From assembly GCF_017357005.1 (NCBI RefSeq), contig NZ_CP071589.1:434001-498000 (forward strand): a stretch of 64,000 nucleotides of DNA. The letters run 5' to 3'. The DNA is from Staphylococcus simiae (GTDB lineage: Bacteria > Bacillota > Bacilli > Staphylococcales > Staphylococcaceae). Numbering within the stretch: the stretch's first letter is position 1; every line of letters begins with the position of its first letter. The position numbers and the translations under genes are program-made. Below the pieces are notes generated by a model, which saw nothing but the letters and a program-made list of their open reading frames with translations, was not told where the DNA came from and ran no database searches. Of this stretch, positions 43,512-53,072 are shown piece after piece.

Positions 43512-44886
43512 ATATAATTAATGCTCTAATTAATGCATCAGTATGCGCTTTTAATTTATCTTCATTTATTCCTCCAAAACCAAGTATAAATTTAGGTGAT
43601 TTATTATAATCATCAATTTCTTCATAATTATAAACTTGTAATTCTAATTTCTCTGTCGAAGCTCTATCTAGACATTCTTTCAATGTTAATCCATTTGTAA
43701 CAGTGATATTGAAATGCATACCTGTTTCTGCACCTTCTATAGTTAATTGATCTTTATAAGGTTTTAATTCATTAAGTATAAAAGATAACTTATTTCTATA
43801 AACTTTCCTCATTCTGTTTAAATGTCTATTAAAACTACCACTTTCCATGAAAAGAGAGACTATTTTTTGCATATGAACTGGAACAGTATTTGTTTCTTTG
43901 TGCTGTTGATTATAATAACGATGAAGTAGTTTTGAAGGAAGTACTAAATAAGCAATTCTACAACTTGGGAAAATTGACTTTGAAAATGTACTTATATATA
44001 TTACTTTTTCTTTTGAATCTAAACTTTGTAATGCTGGAATAGGCTTACCATAATACCTAAATTCTGAATCATAGTCATCTTCTATTATGTATCTATTTTC
44101 ATTTTCTTGTGCCCAGTTGATGAGTTGCGTTCTTTTTTTTAAATCCATAATAAAACCTGTTGGAAATTGATGAGAAGGTGTTATATAAACAATGTTTTTA
44201 TTAGATTTAATGACTTCATCAATGTTAATTCCATTTTTTTCGACTTTGATTTGATCATAACTGACATGTTGTTTATCTAAGACAAATTTTATAGGTGGAT
44301 AACTAGGTTTTTCTATTATAAATGAAGAATCATTAAGTAAAGTGACTAATAAATTGAGCAATTGTTCTGTTGATGAGCCAATGATTATTTGATTTGGATG
44401 GCAGGTTACTCCCCGACTATTAAATAGATATTGTGATATTTGTTGACGTAACTCCACTTCTCCTTGAATATCTCCACGTTGCAAAAAAATTAAGTTATTA
44501 GCATCAAATACCTCTTTCGAATATTTTCTGAACAGATCAATTGGAAAATATTTAGTATCAATTTGAGCTAGTTTAAATGAATATTCATTTTCTGTAGACG
44601 AATTATTTTCATTTATACTATCAGCAACAGATAACTTTTCATAATTATAATTATTTAACACAGGCAAAGACTCAATATCAGAGACAAAGTATCCAGACCT
44701 AGGTTTAGAATATATATATCCTTCATCTTGTAAAAGATGATATGCATGTTCTATTGTTGTTTGACTTACTGAAAGATGATTTCCAAGTTGTCTTTTTGAG
44801 TAAAATTTATCATTAGCATTAAATTGTCCTTCTATAATTTGCTTTTTTAGTTTTTCGTATAGTTCAATATACAAAGTAGATTTCAT
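43510..44886 (-). CDS. pdxR: MocR-family transcriptional activator PdxR
   Basis: PLP-sensing regulator of vitamin B6 synthesis. It has an N-terminal GntR-type winged helix (residues 1 to about 70, with HLSVSQTTIEHAYHLLQDEGY) and a C-terminal fold-type I aminotransferase-like domain with the PLP lysine at about K303 (STFSKSIFPS). I choose ATG 44886 (MKSTLYIELYEKL, 458 residues) because aaagggg lies 11 bases upstream. ATG 44916 would add ten residues, has a poor ribosome binding site, and falls inside a direct repeat that may be the operator. Divergent from pdxS across about 100 bases, the normal arrangement for PdxR controlling pdxST. Confidence 0.92.
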   Translation of the reverse strand: MKSTLYIELYEKLKKQIIEGQFNANDKFYSKRQLGNHLSVSQTTIEHAYHLLQDEGYIYSKPRSGYFVSDIESLPVLNNYNYEKLSVADSINENNSSTENEYSFKLAQIDTKYFPIDLFRKYSKEVFDANNLIFLQRGDIQGEVELRQQISQYLFNSRGVTCHPNQIIIGSSTEQLLNLLVTLLNDSSFIIEKPSYPPIKFVLDKQHVSYDQIKVEKNGINIDEVIKSNKNIVYITPSHQFPTGFIMDLKKRTQLINWAQENENRYIIEDDYDSEFRYYGKPIPALQSLDSKEKVIYISTFSKSIFPSCRIAYLVLPSKLLHRYYNQQHKETNTVPVHMQKIVSLFMESGSFNRHLNRMRKVYRNKLSFILNELKPYKDQLTIEGAETGMHFNITVTNGLTLKECLDRASTEKLELQVYNYEEIDDYNKSPKFILGFGGINEDKLKAHTDALIRALII

Positions 44887-44904
44887 TATTAATCTGACCC
44901 CTTT

Positions 44905-44946
44905 ATTTTGTTTCATTTTGTACCTGTTTAAATATCAGTTTATATT
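44905..44946 (+). promoter_or_regulatory. Candidate pdxS promoter with upstream direct repeat
   Basis: -35 TTGTAC at 44918-44923, 17-base spacer, -10 TATATT at 44941-44946. The hexamer ATTTTG is repeated at 44905-44910 and 44915-44920, ten bases apart (one helical turn), against the -35 box, where a MocR-type activator would be expected to bind. Confidence 0.5.
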
Positions 44947-44987
44947 TTAAAATAAATTTAATCAAATGATATAGGAGTGAAATATCT

Positions 44988-45875
44988 ATGAGTAAAATTA
45001 TTGGTTCTGAACGAGTAAAACGTGGTATGGCTGAAATGCAGAAAGGCGGCGTTATTATGGACGTAGTTAACGCTGAACAAGCTAGAATTGCTGAAGAAGC
45101 AGGAGCAGTCGCTGTAATGGCATTAGAAAGGGTTCCTTCAGATATCAGAGCAGCTGGTGGAGTTGCACGTATGGCTAATCCTAAAATAGTTGAAGAAGTA
45201 ATGAATGCAGTGTCAATCCCTGTAATGGCTAAAGCACGTATTGGACATATTACTGAAGCCCGTGTTTTAGAATCAATGGGAGTAGATTATATAGATGAAT
45301 CAGAAGTTTTAACACCTGCTGATGAAGAATATCATTTAAGAAAAGACCAGTTTACTGTTCCATTTGTATGTGGCTGTCGTAATTTAGGTGAGGCTGCAAG
45401 AAGAATTGGAGAAGGTGCGGCAATGTTACGTACTAAAGGTGAACCTGGAACAGGAAATATAGTAGAAGCTGTCAGACATATGAGACAAGTTAATGCTGAA
45501 GTAAGTCGTTTAACTGTTATGAATGATGATGAAATTATGACATTTGCTAAAGATATTGGTGCACCGTATGAAATTTTAAAACAAATTAAAGATAATGGTC
45601 GTTTACCAGTAGTTAACTTTGCGGCAGGTGGAGTAGCAACACCTCAAGATGCAGCTTTAATGATGGAACTTGGAGCTGATGGTGTATTTGTTGGGTCTGG
45701 TATTTTCAAATCAGAAGATCCTGAGAAATTTGCAAAAGCAATCGTACAAGCAACGACGCATTATCAAGATTATGAATTAATAGGTAAATTGGCAAGTGAA
45801 TTAGGTACTGCAATGAAAGGCCTAGACATAAATCAATTATCATTAGAAGAGCGTATGCAAGAGCGTGGTTGGTAA
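44988..45875 (+). CDS. pdxS: Pyridoxal 5'-phosphate synthase subunit PdxS
   Basis: Synthase subunit of the DXP-independent PLP pathway, combining ribose 5-phosphate, glyceraldehyde 3-phosphate and ammonia. 295-residue TIM barrel that assembles as a dodecamer with PdxT. Catalytic lysines K82 ([10 protein letters not shown]) and K150 ([12 protein letters not shown]) are present, as is the phosphate-binding GSGIFKS loop. taggagtg precedes the ATG. pdxT starts 4 bases after its stop. Controlled in all likelihood by the divergent PdxR. Confidence 0.98.
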   Translation: MSKIIGSERVKRGMAEMQKGGVIMDVVNAEQARIAEEAGAVAVMALERVPSDIRAAGGVARMANPKIVEEVMNAVSIPVMAKARIGHITEARVLESMGVDYIDESEVLTPADEEYHLRKDQFTVPFVCGCRNLGEAARRIGEGAAMLRTKGEPGTGNIVEAVRHMRQVNAEVSRLTVMNDDEIMTFAKDIGAPYEILKQIKDNGRLPVVNFAAGGVATPQDAALMMELGADGVFVGSGIFKSEDPEKFAKAIVQATTHYQDYELIGKLASELGTAMKGLDINQLSLEERMQERGW

Positions 45876-45879
45876 GGTT

Positions 45880-46443
45880 ATGAAAATAGGTGTATTAGCA
45901 TTACAAGGTGCCGTTCGTGAGCATATTCGACATATTGAATTAAGTGGTCATGAAGGCGTAACCGTAAAAAGAGTTGAGCAATTAAATGAAATTGAAGGTT
46001 TAATTCTTCCTGGTGGAGAATCAACAACATTGAGACGTTTAATGAATTTATATGGTTTTAAGGAAGCGTTACAACAATCATCATTACCAATGTTTGGCAC
46101 TTGTGCTGGATTAATTGTATTAGCACAAGATATTGTTGGAGAAACCGGATATTTAAATAAATTGAACATAACAGTAGAGCGTAATTCATTTGGCAGACAA
46201 GTGGATAGCTTTGAAACTGAACTAGAGATAAAAGAAATAGCTAACGATATAGAAGGAGTATTCATTCGAGCTCCACATATTGCTAAAGTTGGAGAAAATG
46301 TAGAAGTGTTGTCTACAGTTAATGATAAAATTGTAGCTGTAAAGCAAGATAAATACTTAGGTGTATCATTTCATCCTGAACTAACAGATGATTATAGGGT
46401 GACTGATTATTTTATTAATAAAATAATTAAAGAAACACATTAA
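45880..46443 (+). CDS. pdxT: PLP synthase glutaminase subunit PdxT
   Basis: Class I glutamine amidotransferase that delivers ammonia to PdxS. 187 residues from ATG 45880 ([15 protein letters not shown]). The in-frame GTG at 45865 lies inside pdxS and is not needed. The triad is intact: C75 (FGTCAGL), H165 and E167 (SFHPEL). The oxyanion loop is LPGGEST. Tightly coupled to pdxS and ends before a shared terminator with the convergent transporter gene. Confidence 0.97.
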   Translation: MKIGVLALQGAVREHIRHIELSGHEGVTVKRVEQLNEIEGLILPGGESTTLRRLMNLYGFKEALQQSSLPMFGTCAGLIVLAQDIVGETGYLNKLNITVERNSFGRQVDSFETELEIKEIANDIEGVFIRAPHIAKVGENVEVLSTVNDKIVAVKQDKYLGVSFHPELTDDYRVTDYFINKIIKETH

Positions 46444-46526
46444 TTAAACGTTATTAATAGTAATTTATAGATAATTTAGGTAAAGAAATCATAGTGGCGT
46501 ATAGATAAGTATAAAGATGATTAAAA

Positions 46527-46614
46527 AGAACACCCAAAATATAATGGTATTGAATTGTTAAATCATAGTTCAACAAATCAGTAACCATCATAAATGGGTG
46601 TTTTTCTTTATAAG
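46527..46614. terminator. Bidirectional terminator between pdxT and nupC
   Basis: ACACCCA at 46530-46536 pairs with tgggtgt about 60 bases later, with an A run on the left (aaaaag) and a T run on the right (tttttcttt), so it serves both strands. The interior pairs further (atggt/accat and ttga/tca segments). It ends right beside the nupC stop codon. Confidence 0.8.
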
Positions 46615-47829
46615 TTAAATGAAGAAACCAGCAATTGCTGCGGAAATGAATGATACAAGTGTAGCACCAAATAATAATTTTAAACCAAAGCGAGCTACCA
46701 TATCACCTTTTTTATCATTAAGTGATTTAATTGCACCAGAGATGATACCGATAGAACTGAAGTTCGCGAAAGATACTAGAAATACAGATGTAACACCTTT
46801 AGCATGTTCAGTAATACCATCTAATTTGCCAAGCGCTTGCATAGCAACAAATTCATTAGAAAGCAATTTAGTAGCCATTACAGATCCTGCTTGTACAGCT
46901 TCATTCCATGGAACACCAACTAAAAATGCAAATGGAGCAAAGACAAAACCAATTAATGTTTGGAAATCCCAAGAAATTTGACCACCAGATGCTAGACTGA
47001 ATATACCACTAACGATTCCGTTTAATAATGCAATAATTGCAATATAACCAATTAACATGGCACCAACAATCACTGCAACTTTGAATCCATCTAAAATATA
47101 TTCTCCCAACATTTCGAAGAAGGATTGATTTTTAGTTTCTCCTTCATCTACTAATAACTTATCATCTTCTTCATTAACTCTATATGGATTGATAATTGAA
47201 GCGACGACGAAACCACCAAATAAGTTAAGTACGACTGCAGTAACAACGTATTTTGGTTCAATTAAAGTGAAATAAGCACCAATAATTGAAGCAGATACAG
47301 TAGACATGGCAGAAGCAGTTAATGTGTATAAACGTTGCTTAGGTATGTATGGTAATTGTTTTTTTAATGAAATAAATACTTCAGATTGACCTAAAATAGC
47401 TGCGGCTACAGCATTATATGATTCTAAACGGCCCATACCATTTATTTTAGAAATTAAAAATCCTAATACATTAATTAACAATGGTAGAATCCTTGTATAT
47501 TGCAAAATACCTATAATTGCTGAAATGAATACAATCGGCATTAAAACGCTCAAGAAAAATGGAGGTTGATCTGCTTTGACAAATTTAAATCCACCAAAAA
47601 CGAAATTAACGCCATCTGCAGCTTTTAATAACAAGTAATTAAACCCGCTAGAAATACCACCAATAACCGAAATACCAATAGTAGTTTTTAATAATAAAAA
47701 TGCAAAAACAAGTTGTATAACTAGTAAAATACCAACATATTGCCAACGAATATTCTTTTTATCTGAGCTAAACAAAAACGCAAGTGCTAAAAAGAAGATA
47801 ATCCCTATAATACCAATTAGTATGTGCAT
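46615..47829 (-). CDS. nupC: Nucleoside transporter of the CNT family
   Basis: Polytopic inner-membrane protein of 404 residues, a concentrative (proton- or sodium-coupled) nucleoside importer. Conserved CNT features are seen: the N-terminal pair of helices, GISSGFNYLLLKAADGVNFVF, the nucleoside-gate region with GQSEVFISLKKQLP and the C-terminal half with VPWNEAVQAGSVMATKLLSNEF. A gggga ribosome binding site precedes the ATG. It is monocistronic on the reverse strand between pdxT and ctsR. The substrate range cannot be told from sequence. Confidence 0.94.
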   Translation of the reverse strand: MHILIGIIGIIFFLALAFLFSSDKKNIRWQYVGILLVIQLVFAFLLLKTTIGISVIGGISSGFNYLLLKAADGVNFVFGGFKFVKADQPPFFLSVLMPIVFISAIIGILQYTRILPLLINVLGFLISKINGMGRLESYNAVAAAILGQSEVFISLKKQLPYIPKQRLYTLTASAMSTVSASIIGAYFTLIEPKYVVTAVVLNLFGGFVVASIINPYRVNEEDDKLLVDEGETKNQSFFEMLGEYILDGFKVAVIVGAMLIGYIAIIALLNGIVSGIFSLASGGQISWDFQTLIGFVFAPFAFLVGVPWNEAVQAGSVMATKLLSNEFVAMQALGKLDGITEHAKGVTSVFLVSFANFSSIGIISGAIKSLNDKKGDMVARFGLKLLFGATLVSFISAAIAGFFI

Positions 47830-47924
47830 ATAATCCCCATTCCTTTAATTTTTTCTACAATCTATCATACAATAAATTGTAAAGGCTAACACCATAAATT
47901 TTTGAAAATATATAAACAAATTGG

Positions 47925-47953
47925 TTGAAAAAGGTCAAAGTAGGTCATATAAT
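47925..47953 (+). promoter_or_regulatory. Promoter of ctsR-mcsA-mcsB-clpC
   Basis: -35 TTGAAA at 47925-47930, exactly 17 bases, perfect -10 TATAAT at 47948-47953. The first CtsR box lies inside the spacer and touches the -10. Confidence 0.8.
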
Positions 47954-47972
47954 ATAGTCAAAGAAGGTCAAA
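47933..47972 (+). promoter_or_regulatory. Two CtsR operators
   Basis: Box 1 at 47933-47949 reads GGTCAAA-gta-GGTCATA. Box 2 at 47956-47972 reads AGTCAAA-gaa-GGTCAAA, an exact match to the tandem heptad consensus RGTCAAANANRGTCAAA. Their placement over the -10 and the transcription start explains repression by blocking RNA polymerase. Confidence 0.93.
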
Positions 47973-47987
47973 AAAGGGGTGATATAC

Positions 47988-48449
47988 ATGCATAATATGT
48001 CGGACATCATAGAACAATACATCAAACACTTATTTGAAGAGTCGAATGAAGATGTCGTTGAAATTCAAAGAGCACATATTGCTCAACGGTTCGATTGTGT
48101 CCCTTCACAATTAAATTATGTCATTAAAACACGATTTACTAATGAACATGGTTATGAGATAGAAAGTAAACGTGGTGGTGGTGGATATATTCGAATCACA
48201 AAAATTGAAAATAAAGATGCAACAGGTTATATTAATCATTTATTACAATTAATAGGACCTTCTATATCACAGCAACAATCATACTATATAATAGATGGTT
48301 TATTGGATAAAGCTTTAATTAATGAACGAGAAGCTAAAATGATTCAAGCAGCTATTGATCGCGAAACATTAGCGATGGATATGGTTTCAAGAGATATTAT
48401 TAGAGCAAATATTTTAAAAAGATTACTTCCAGTAATTAATTATTATTAA
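47988..48449 (+). CDS. ctsR: Class III stress gene repressor CtsR
   Basis: Dimeric winged-helix repressor of clp and related heat-shock genes in low-GC Gram-positives. 153 residues from ATG 47988 ([12 protein letters not shown]). The GTG at 47979 is within the ribosome binding region (aaaaggggtg). The DNA-contacting wing carries the conserved [11 protein letters not shown], including the glycine cluster that senses heat. The C-terminal half mediates dimerisation and McsB contact. First gene of its operon, under two CtsR boxes, so autoregulated. Confidence 0.98.
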   Translation: MHNMSDIIEQYIKHLFEESNEDVVEIQRAHIAQRFDCVPSQLNYVIKTRFTNEHGYEIESKRGGGGYIRITKIENKDATGYINHLLQLIGPSISQQQSYYIIDGLLDKALINEREAKMIQAAIDRETLAMDMVSRDIIRANILKRLLPVINYY

Positions 48450-48473
48450 TATTTATATAAATGAGGTGTTTAT

Positions 48474-49025
48474 GTGCTTTGTGAAAATTGCCAACTGAAT
48501 GAAGCGGAAGTTAAATTAAAAGTAACAAGTAAACACGGCACCGAAGAAAAATGGGTTTGTCAAACGTGTGCACAGGGTAATCACCCTTGGAATTCATCTC
48601 AAGATCAGCCATTAGATCAAGAATACCAAGATGATATTGAGGAAGCATTTGTTGTAAAACAAATTTTGCAACATTTAGCTACAAAACATGGCATTGATTT
48701 TCAAGAGATAGCGTTTAGAGAAGAAAAACGGTGTCCAAGTTGCCAAATGACATTAAAAGATATTGCACATGTAGGTAAATTTGGTTGTTCAGAGTGCTTT
48801 GCAACTTTTAAAGATGATATTTATGATATTGTACGTAGAGTTCAAGGTGGTCAATTTGAGCACGTTGGAAAAACACCACAATCATCATATAAAAAATTAG
48901 CATTGAAAAGAAAAATAGAAGAAAAAAATCAATATTTATCAACATTGATTGAAGAACAAAACTTTGAGGAAGCAGCGATTGTAAGAGATGAAATTAAAGC
49001 CCTTAAAGATGAGAGTGAGGTTTAA
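48474..49025 (+). CDS. mcsA: McsA, activator of the McsB arginine kinase
   Basis: Zinc-binding partner of McsB. 183 residues. Four CxxC pairs are present: CENC near the N terminus, CQTC, CPSC and CSEC. A C-terminal UVR-type helical hairpin (KKLALKRKIEEKNQYL, then EEQNFEEAAIVRDEIKAL) resembles the interaction domain in ClpC and UvrB. The start is GTG 48474 with gaggtg 5-6 bases upstream; an ATG overlaps it in another frame. It sits 24 bases after ctsR and 4 bases before mcsB. Confidence 0.96.
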   Translation: MLCENCQLNEAEVKLKVTSKHGTEEKWVCQTCAQGNHPWNSSQDQPLDQEYQDDIEEAFVVKQILQHLATKHGIDFQEIAFREEKRCPSCQMTLKDIAHVGKFGCSECFATFKDDIYDIVRRVQGGQFEHVGKTPQSSYKKLALKRKIEEKNQYLSTLIEEQNFEEAAIVRDEIKALKDESEV

Positions 49026-49029
49026 TTAG

Positions 49030-50037
49030 ATGACTAATGATATTCATGAAAATATTAGTGAATGGATGAAAAGTAACCAAGATAATCCCATCATTATGTC
49101 ATCAAGAATACGGCTAGCAAGAAATTTAGATAATCATGTGCATCCACTAATGTATAAAAATGAACAAGATGGCTTTAGAGTTATAAATGAAGTTCAAGAC
49201 GCTTTGCCAAAATTTGATTTATTACGTTTAGATCAACTTGATCAACAAAGTAAAATGAAAATGGTAGCTAAACATCTTGTTAGTCCTGAATTGATTAAAC
49301 AGCCAGCTGCAGCAGTATTAGTAAACGATGATGAATCTTTAAGTGTCATGTTAAATGAAGAAGATCATATTCGTATTCAATCAATGGGAACAGATATTGC
49401 GTTACAAGAGCTTTATAATAAAGCATCAGAGATAGATGATGAATTGGATAAACAACTTGATATAAGTTTTGATGAACAATTAGGCTACTTAACGACATGT
49501 CCTACGAATATTGGTACAGGTATGAGAGCTAGTGTGATGTTACACTTACCGGGATTATCAATAATGAAAAGAATGTCTAGAATCGCACAAACTATTAACC
49601 GTTTTGGTTATACAATAAGAGGTATATATGGTGAAGGGTCTCAAGTATATGGCCATATGTATCAAGTTTCAAATCAACTTACGCTTGGTAAATCTGAAAC
49701 AGAAATTATTGAAACACTGACTGAAATTGTTAATCAAATTATTCAAGAAGAAAAGCAAATTCGTCAAAGATTAGATATTTATAATAAACTAGAAACAGAA
49801 GATAGAGTACATCGTTCTTTAGGAATTTTACAAAATTGTAGAATGATATCGATGGAAGAAGCTTCATATAGATTAAGTGAAGTAAAGTTAGGTATAGATT
49901 TAAGTTATATCAAATTACAAAATTTCAAATTTAATGAATTAATGGTTGGCATACAATCTCCATTTTTATTAGATGATGAAGAAGAAATAGATATAAAAGT
50001 TAAAAGAGCAGAATTATTGAGAAAACATATAAAATAG
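49030..50037 (+). CDS. mcsB: Protein arginine kinase McsB
   Basis: Phosphorylates arginine residues on client proteins, marking them for ClpCP, and inactivates CtsR. 335 residues with the phosphagen-kinase catalytic fold: [10 protein letters not shown] near the N terminus, the glutamate-containing [10 protein letters not shown] loop and the [18 protein letters not shown] segment, with catalytic and nucleotide-binding residues conserved. Works with McsA encoded just upstream and clpC 13 bases downstream. Confidence 0.97.
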   Translation: MTNDIHENISEWMKSNQDNPIIMSSRIRLARNLDNHVHPLMYKNEQDGFRVINEVQDALPKFDLLRLDQLDQQSKMKMVAKHLVSPELIKQPAAAVLVNDDESLSVMLNEEDHIRIQSMGTDIALQELYNKASEIDDELDKQLDISFDEQLGYLTTCPTNIGTGMRASVMLHLPGLSIMKRMSRIAQTINRFGYTIRGIYGEGSQVYGHMYQVSNQLTLGKSETEIIETLTEIVNQIIQEEKQIRQRLDIYNKLETEDRVHRSLGILQNCRMISMEEASYRLSEVKLGIDLSYIKLQNFKFNELMVGIQSPFLLDDEEEIDIKVKRAELLRKHIK

Positions 50038-50050
50038 GAGGTTTTCATAT

Positions 50051-52501
50051 ATGCTATTTGGTAGATTAACAGAACGTGCGCAACGTGTATTAGCACATGC
50101 ACAAGAAGAAGCAATCCGTTTGAATCATTCTAATATAGGAACAGAACATTTATTATTAGGTTTAATGAAAGAACCAGAAGGTATAGCTGCTAAAGTATTA
50201 GAAAGTTTTGATATTACAGAAGATAAAGTAATTGAAGAAGTTGAAAAATTAATTGGTCATGGCCAAGACCATGTAGGTACATTACATTATACACCTAGAG
50301 CTAAAAAAGTAATTGAATTATCAATGGATGAAGCAAGAAAATTACATCACAATTTTGTGGGAACAGAGCATATCTTGCTTGGTTTAATTCGTGAAAATGA
50401 AGGTGTTGCAGCAAGAGTATTTGCTAACCTTGATTTAAATATTACTAAAGCACGTGCACAAGTAGTTAAAGCACTAGGTAATCCAGAAATGAATAATAAA
50501 AATGCCCAAACTAGCAAGGCTAATAATACGCCAACATTAGATAGTTTAGCACGAGACTTAACAGTTATCGCAAAAGATGGAACACTAGATCCAGTTATTG
50601 GAAGAGATAAAGAAATTACTAGAGTAATTGAAGTATTAAGTCGTCGTACTAAAAACAATCCAGTATTAATTGGTGAACCAGGGGTAGGTAAAACTGCAAT
50701 AGCAGAAGGCCTTGCTCAGGCTATAGTTAAAAATGAAGTTCCAGAGACTTTAAAAGATAAACGTGTTATGTCATTAGATATGGGAACTGTAGTTGCAGGT
50801 ACGAAATATCGTGGTGAATTTGAAGAACGTTTGAAAAAGGTTATGGAAGAAATTCAACAAGCAGGTAATGTCATTCTATTCATTGATGAATTACACACAC
50901 TTGTTGGTGCAGGTGGTGCAGAAGGTGCAATAGATGCATCTAATATCTTAAAACCAGCATTGGCTCGTGGAGAACTACAATGTATAGGTGCAACAACATT
51001 AGATGAATATCGAAAAAATATTGAAAAAGATGCCGCACTAGAAAGACGTTTCCAACCAGTTCAAGTTGATGAACCAACAGTTGAAGATACAGTAGAAATA
51101 CTTAAAGGATTACGTGATAGATACGAAGCACATCATCGTATTAATATTTCTGATGAAGCATTAGAAGCGGCAGTGAAATTAAGTAATCGATATGTTTCAG
51201 ATAGATTTTTACCAGATAAAGCAATTGATTTAATCGATGAAGCATCTTCGAAAGTGAGATTGAAAAGTCATACGACACCAACTAACTTAAAAGAAATCGA
51301 ACAAGAAATTGAAAAAGTTAAAAACGAAAAAGATGCTGCAGTACATGCGCAAGAGTTTGAAAATGCTGCAAACTTACGTGATAAACAAACTAAGCTTGAA
51401 AAGCAATATGAAGAAGCAAAAAATGAATGGAAAAATACTCAAAATGGTATGAGTACTTCATTATCAGAAGAAGATATAGCTGAGGTTATTGTTGGATGGA
51501 CAGGTATTCCACTAACTAAAATTAACGAAACAGAATCCGAAAAATTATTAGGATTAGAAGATACTTTACACGAAAGAGTTATTGGACAAAAAGATGCCGT
51601 TAATTCAATTAGTAAAGCAGTAAGACGTGCTCGTGCTGGATTAAAAGATCCTAAACGTCCAATTGGTAGCTTTATTTTCTTAGGACCAACAGGGGTAGGT
51701 AAAACAGAATTAGCACGTGCATTAGCGGAATCAATGTTTGGTGATGATGATGCTATGATTCGTGTTGATATGAGTGAATTTATGGAGAAACATGCAGTGA
51801 GTAGATTAGTTGGAGCACCTCCAGGCTATGTTGGTCATGACGATGGTGGTCAGCTTACTGAAAAAGTAAGACGTAAACCATATTCAGTTATTCTATTTGA
51901 TGAAATTGAAAAAGCACATCCTGATGTCTTTAATATTCTTTTACAAGTATTAGATGATGGACATTTAACTGATACAAAAGGGCGCACTGTAGATTTCAGA
52001 AATACAATCATTATTATGACTTCAAATGTCGGTGCTCAAGAATTACAAGATCAACGCTTTGCAGGATTTGGTGGTGCAAGTGAAGGTCAAGATTATGAAA
52101 CAATTCGTAAAACAATGATGAAAGAATTGAAAAATGCATTCCGTCCAGAATTCTTGAACCGTGTAGATGATATTATTGTCTTCCATAAACTTTCTAAAGA
52201 TGAATTAAAAGAAATAGTTACAATGATGGTTAAAAAATTAACAGATAGACTATCTGAACAAAATATTGATATTAAAGTAACAGATAAAGCGAAAGATAAA
52301 ATTGCTGAAGAAGGATACGATCCAGAATATGGTGCAAGACCATTAATTAGAGCAATTCAAAAAACAATCGAAGATAATCTAAGTGAATTAATATTAGATG
52401 GTAATAAAATAGAAGGTAAAGAAGTAACTGTTGATCATGATGGTAAAAAATTCAAATATGATATTCAAGAACCATCAATTAAAGAAGAAGTTACAGAATA
52501 G
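50051..52501 (+). CDS. clpC: ATP-dependent Clp protease ATPase subunit ClpC
   Basis: Hsp100 unfoldase that feeds ClpP. 816 residues: two N-terminal Clp_N repeats (1-145), AAA1 with Walker A GEPGVGKT at 208-215, a short UVR/M-domain coiled coil at about 415-460 ([18 protein letters not shown]), AAA2 with Walker A GPTGVGKT at 545-552 and a C-terminal D2-small domain. The M domain is the adaptor (McsB, MecA) site. Last gene of the CtsR operon, followed by a strong terminator. Confidence 0.98.
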   Translation: MLFGRLTERAQRVLAHAQEEAIRLNHSNIGTEHLLLGLMKEPEGIAAKVLESFDITEDKVIEEVEKLIGHGQDHVGTLHYTPRAKKVIELSMDEARKLHHNFVGTEHILLGLIRENEGVAARVFANLDLNITKARAQVVKALGNPEMNNKNAQTSKANNTPTLDSLARDLTVIAKDGTLDPVIGRDKEITRVIEVLSRRTKNNPVLIGEPGVGKTAIAEGLAQAIVKNEVPETLKDKRVMSLDMGTVVAGTKYRGEFEERLKKVMEEIQQAGNVILFIDELHTLVGAGGAEGAIDASNILKPALARGELQCIGATTLDEYRKNIEKDAALERRFQPVQVDEPTVEDTVEILKGLRDRYEAHHRINISDEALEAAVKLSNRYVSDRFLPDKAIDLIDEASSKVRLKSHTTPTNLKEIEQEIEKVKNEKDAAVHAQEFENAANLRDKQTKLEKQYEEAKNEWKNTQNGMSTSLSEEDIAEVIVGWTGIPLTKINETESEKLLGLEDTLHERVIGQKDAVNSISKAVRRARAGLKDPKRPIGSFIFLGPTGVGKTELARALAESMFGDDDAMIRVDMSEFMEKHAVSRLVGAPPGYVGHDDGGQLTEKVRRKPYSVILFDEIEKAHPDVFNILLQVLDDGHLTDTKGRTVDFRNTIIIMTSNVGAQELQDQRFAGFGGASEGQDYETIRKTMMKELKNAFRPEFLNRVDDIIVFHKLSKDELKEIVTMMVKKLTDRLSEQNIDIKVTDKAKDKIAEEGYDPEYGARPLIRAIQKTIEDNLSELILDGNKIEGKEVTVDHDGKKFKYDIQEPSIKEEVTE

Positions 52502-52543
52502 AAACAAGGCGTAAATTAGTAAATATATTCGATATAAATGATG

Positions 52544-52574
52544 ACACCTTTCCACGTAGGAAAGGTGTTTTTTT
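52544..52574 (+). terminator. Terminator of the ctsR-clpC operon
   Basis: 10-bp perfect stem acacctttcc with ggaaaggtgt, short loop, then seven T. Confidence 0.93.
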
Positions 52575-52643
52575 ACGAACAATTTAAAAATGAGAATTGT
52601 AATAGCGTAAGTAAATATTAGTAGAAATGAATAATTTCTTAAT

Positions 52644-52812
52644 GGGAGTGGGACAGAAATAATTGTTTCAAAACAAATTGCTTCGTAGATGCTCGTCTTA
52701 CACATTAATGACAAAATAACATATATATTTGATGATGGATCTCTATACTCCGGCAAGACTGACTAGTATTATAAAACGTTATGTGATTAACATTTCATGA
52801 TACTAGTCAGTT
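52644..52812 (+). repeat. Dispersed intergenic hairpin repeat, copy B
   Basis: Begins gggagtgggacagaaataat and ends with an 11-bp perfect hairpin arm pair, actgactagta (52758-52768) with tactagtcagt (52801-52811), enclosing an aaacgtta/aacattt segment. The same block order, diverged, occurs on the minus strand at 2875-2995. This copy has a longer middle part (about 80 bases) that copy A lacks. Confidence 0.65.
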
Positions 52813-53011
52813 ATTACTAATCGCAAATGATTTATTATAAAGTTTTTTCTCTAAACCTCATTCATTGATAAATAATACAAACATTTATTCAGATAAAGTC
52901 GAATTTTTATTATCAAAAATATAAAGTTAACTAATAAATGAACTACCTATTTATATTACAATTGAATAACATAGTTTTGACTATTTTCACTTAAGAATAA
53001 AGATATTAAAT

Positions 53012-53040
53012 TTGTCAGAATGACATTGTACGTATAAAAT
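53012..53040 (+). promoter_or_regulatory. Candidate promoter of radA
   Basis: -35 TTGTCA at 53012-53017, 17-base spacer, -10 TAAAAT at 53035-53040, 33 bases before the radA start codon. Confidence 0.4.
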
Positions 53041-53072
53041 AGATGTGTTCAAAAGAAAGTGGAGGTGCAATA

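Larger units (their letters stand above)
52502..53072. other. Intergenic region clpC-radA
   Basis: 571 bases with the clpC terminator, dispersed hairpin repeat copy B (52644-52812), an AT-rich tract and a candidate radA promoter. The frame upstream of the radA TTG start (from 53043) is unlikely to be translated. No gene seen. Confidence 0.6.

Noticed and set aside
52475-52756. 93-codon reverse-strand frame over the clpC terminator
   Set aside because: It crosses a strong terminator hairpin and a non-coding repeat; the hydrophobic composition is expected from AT-rich DNA.
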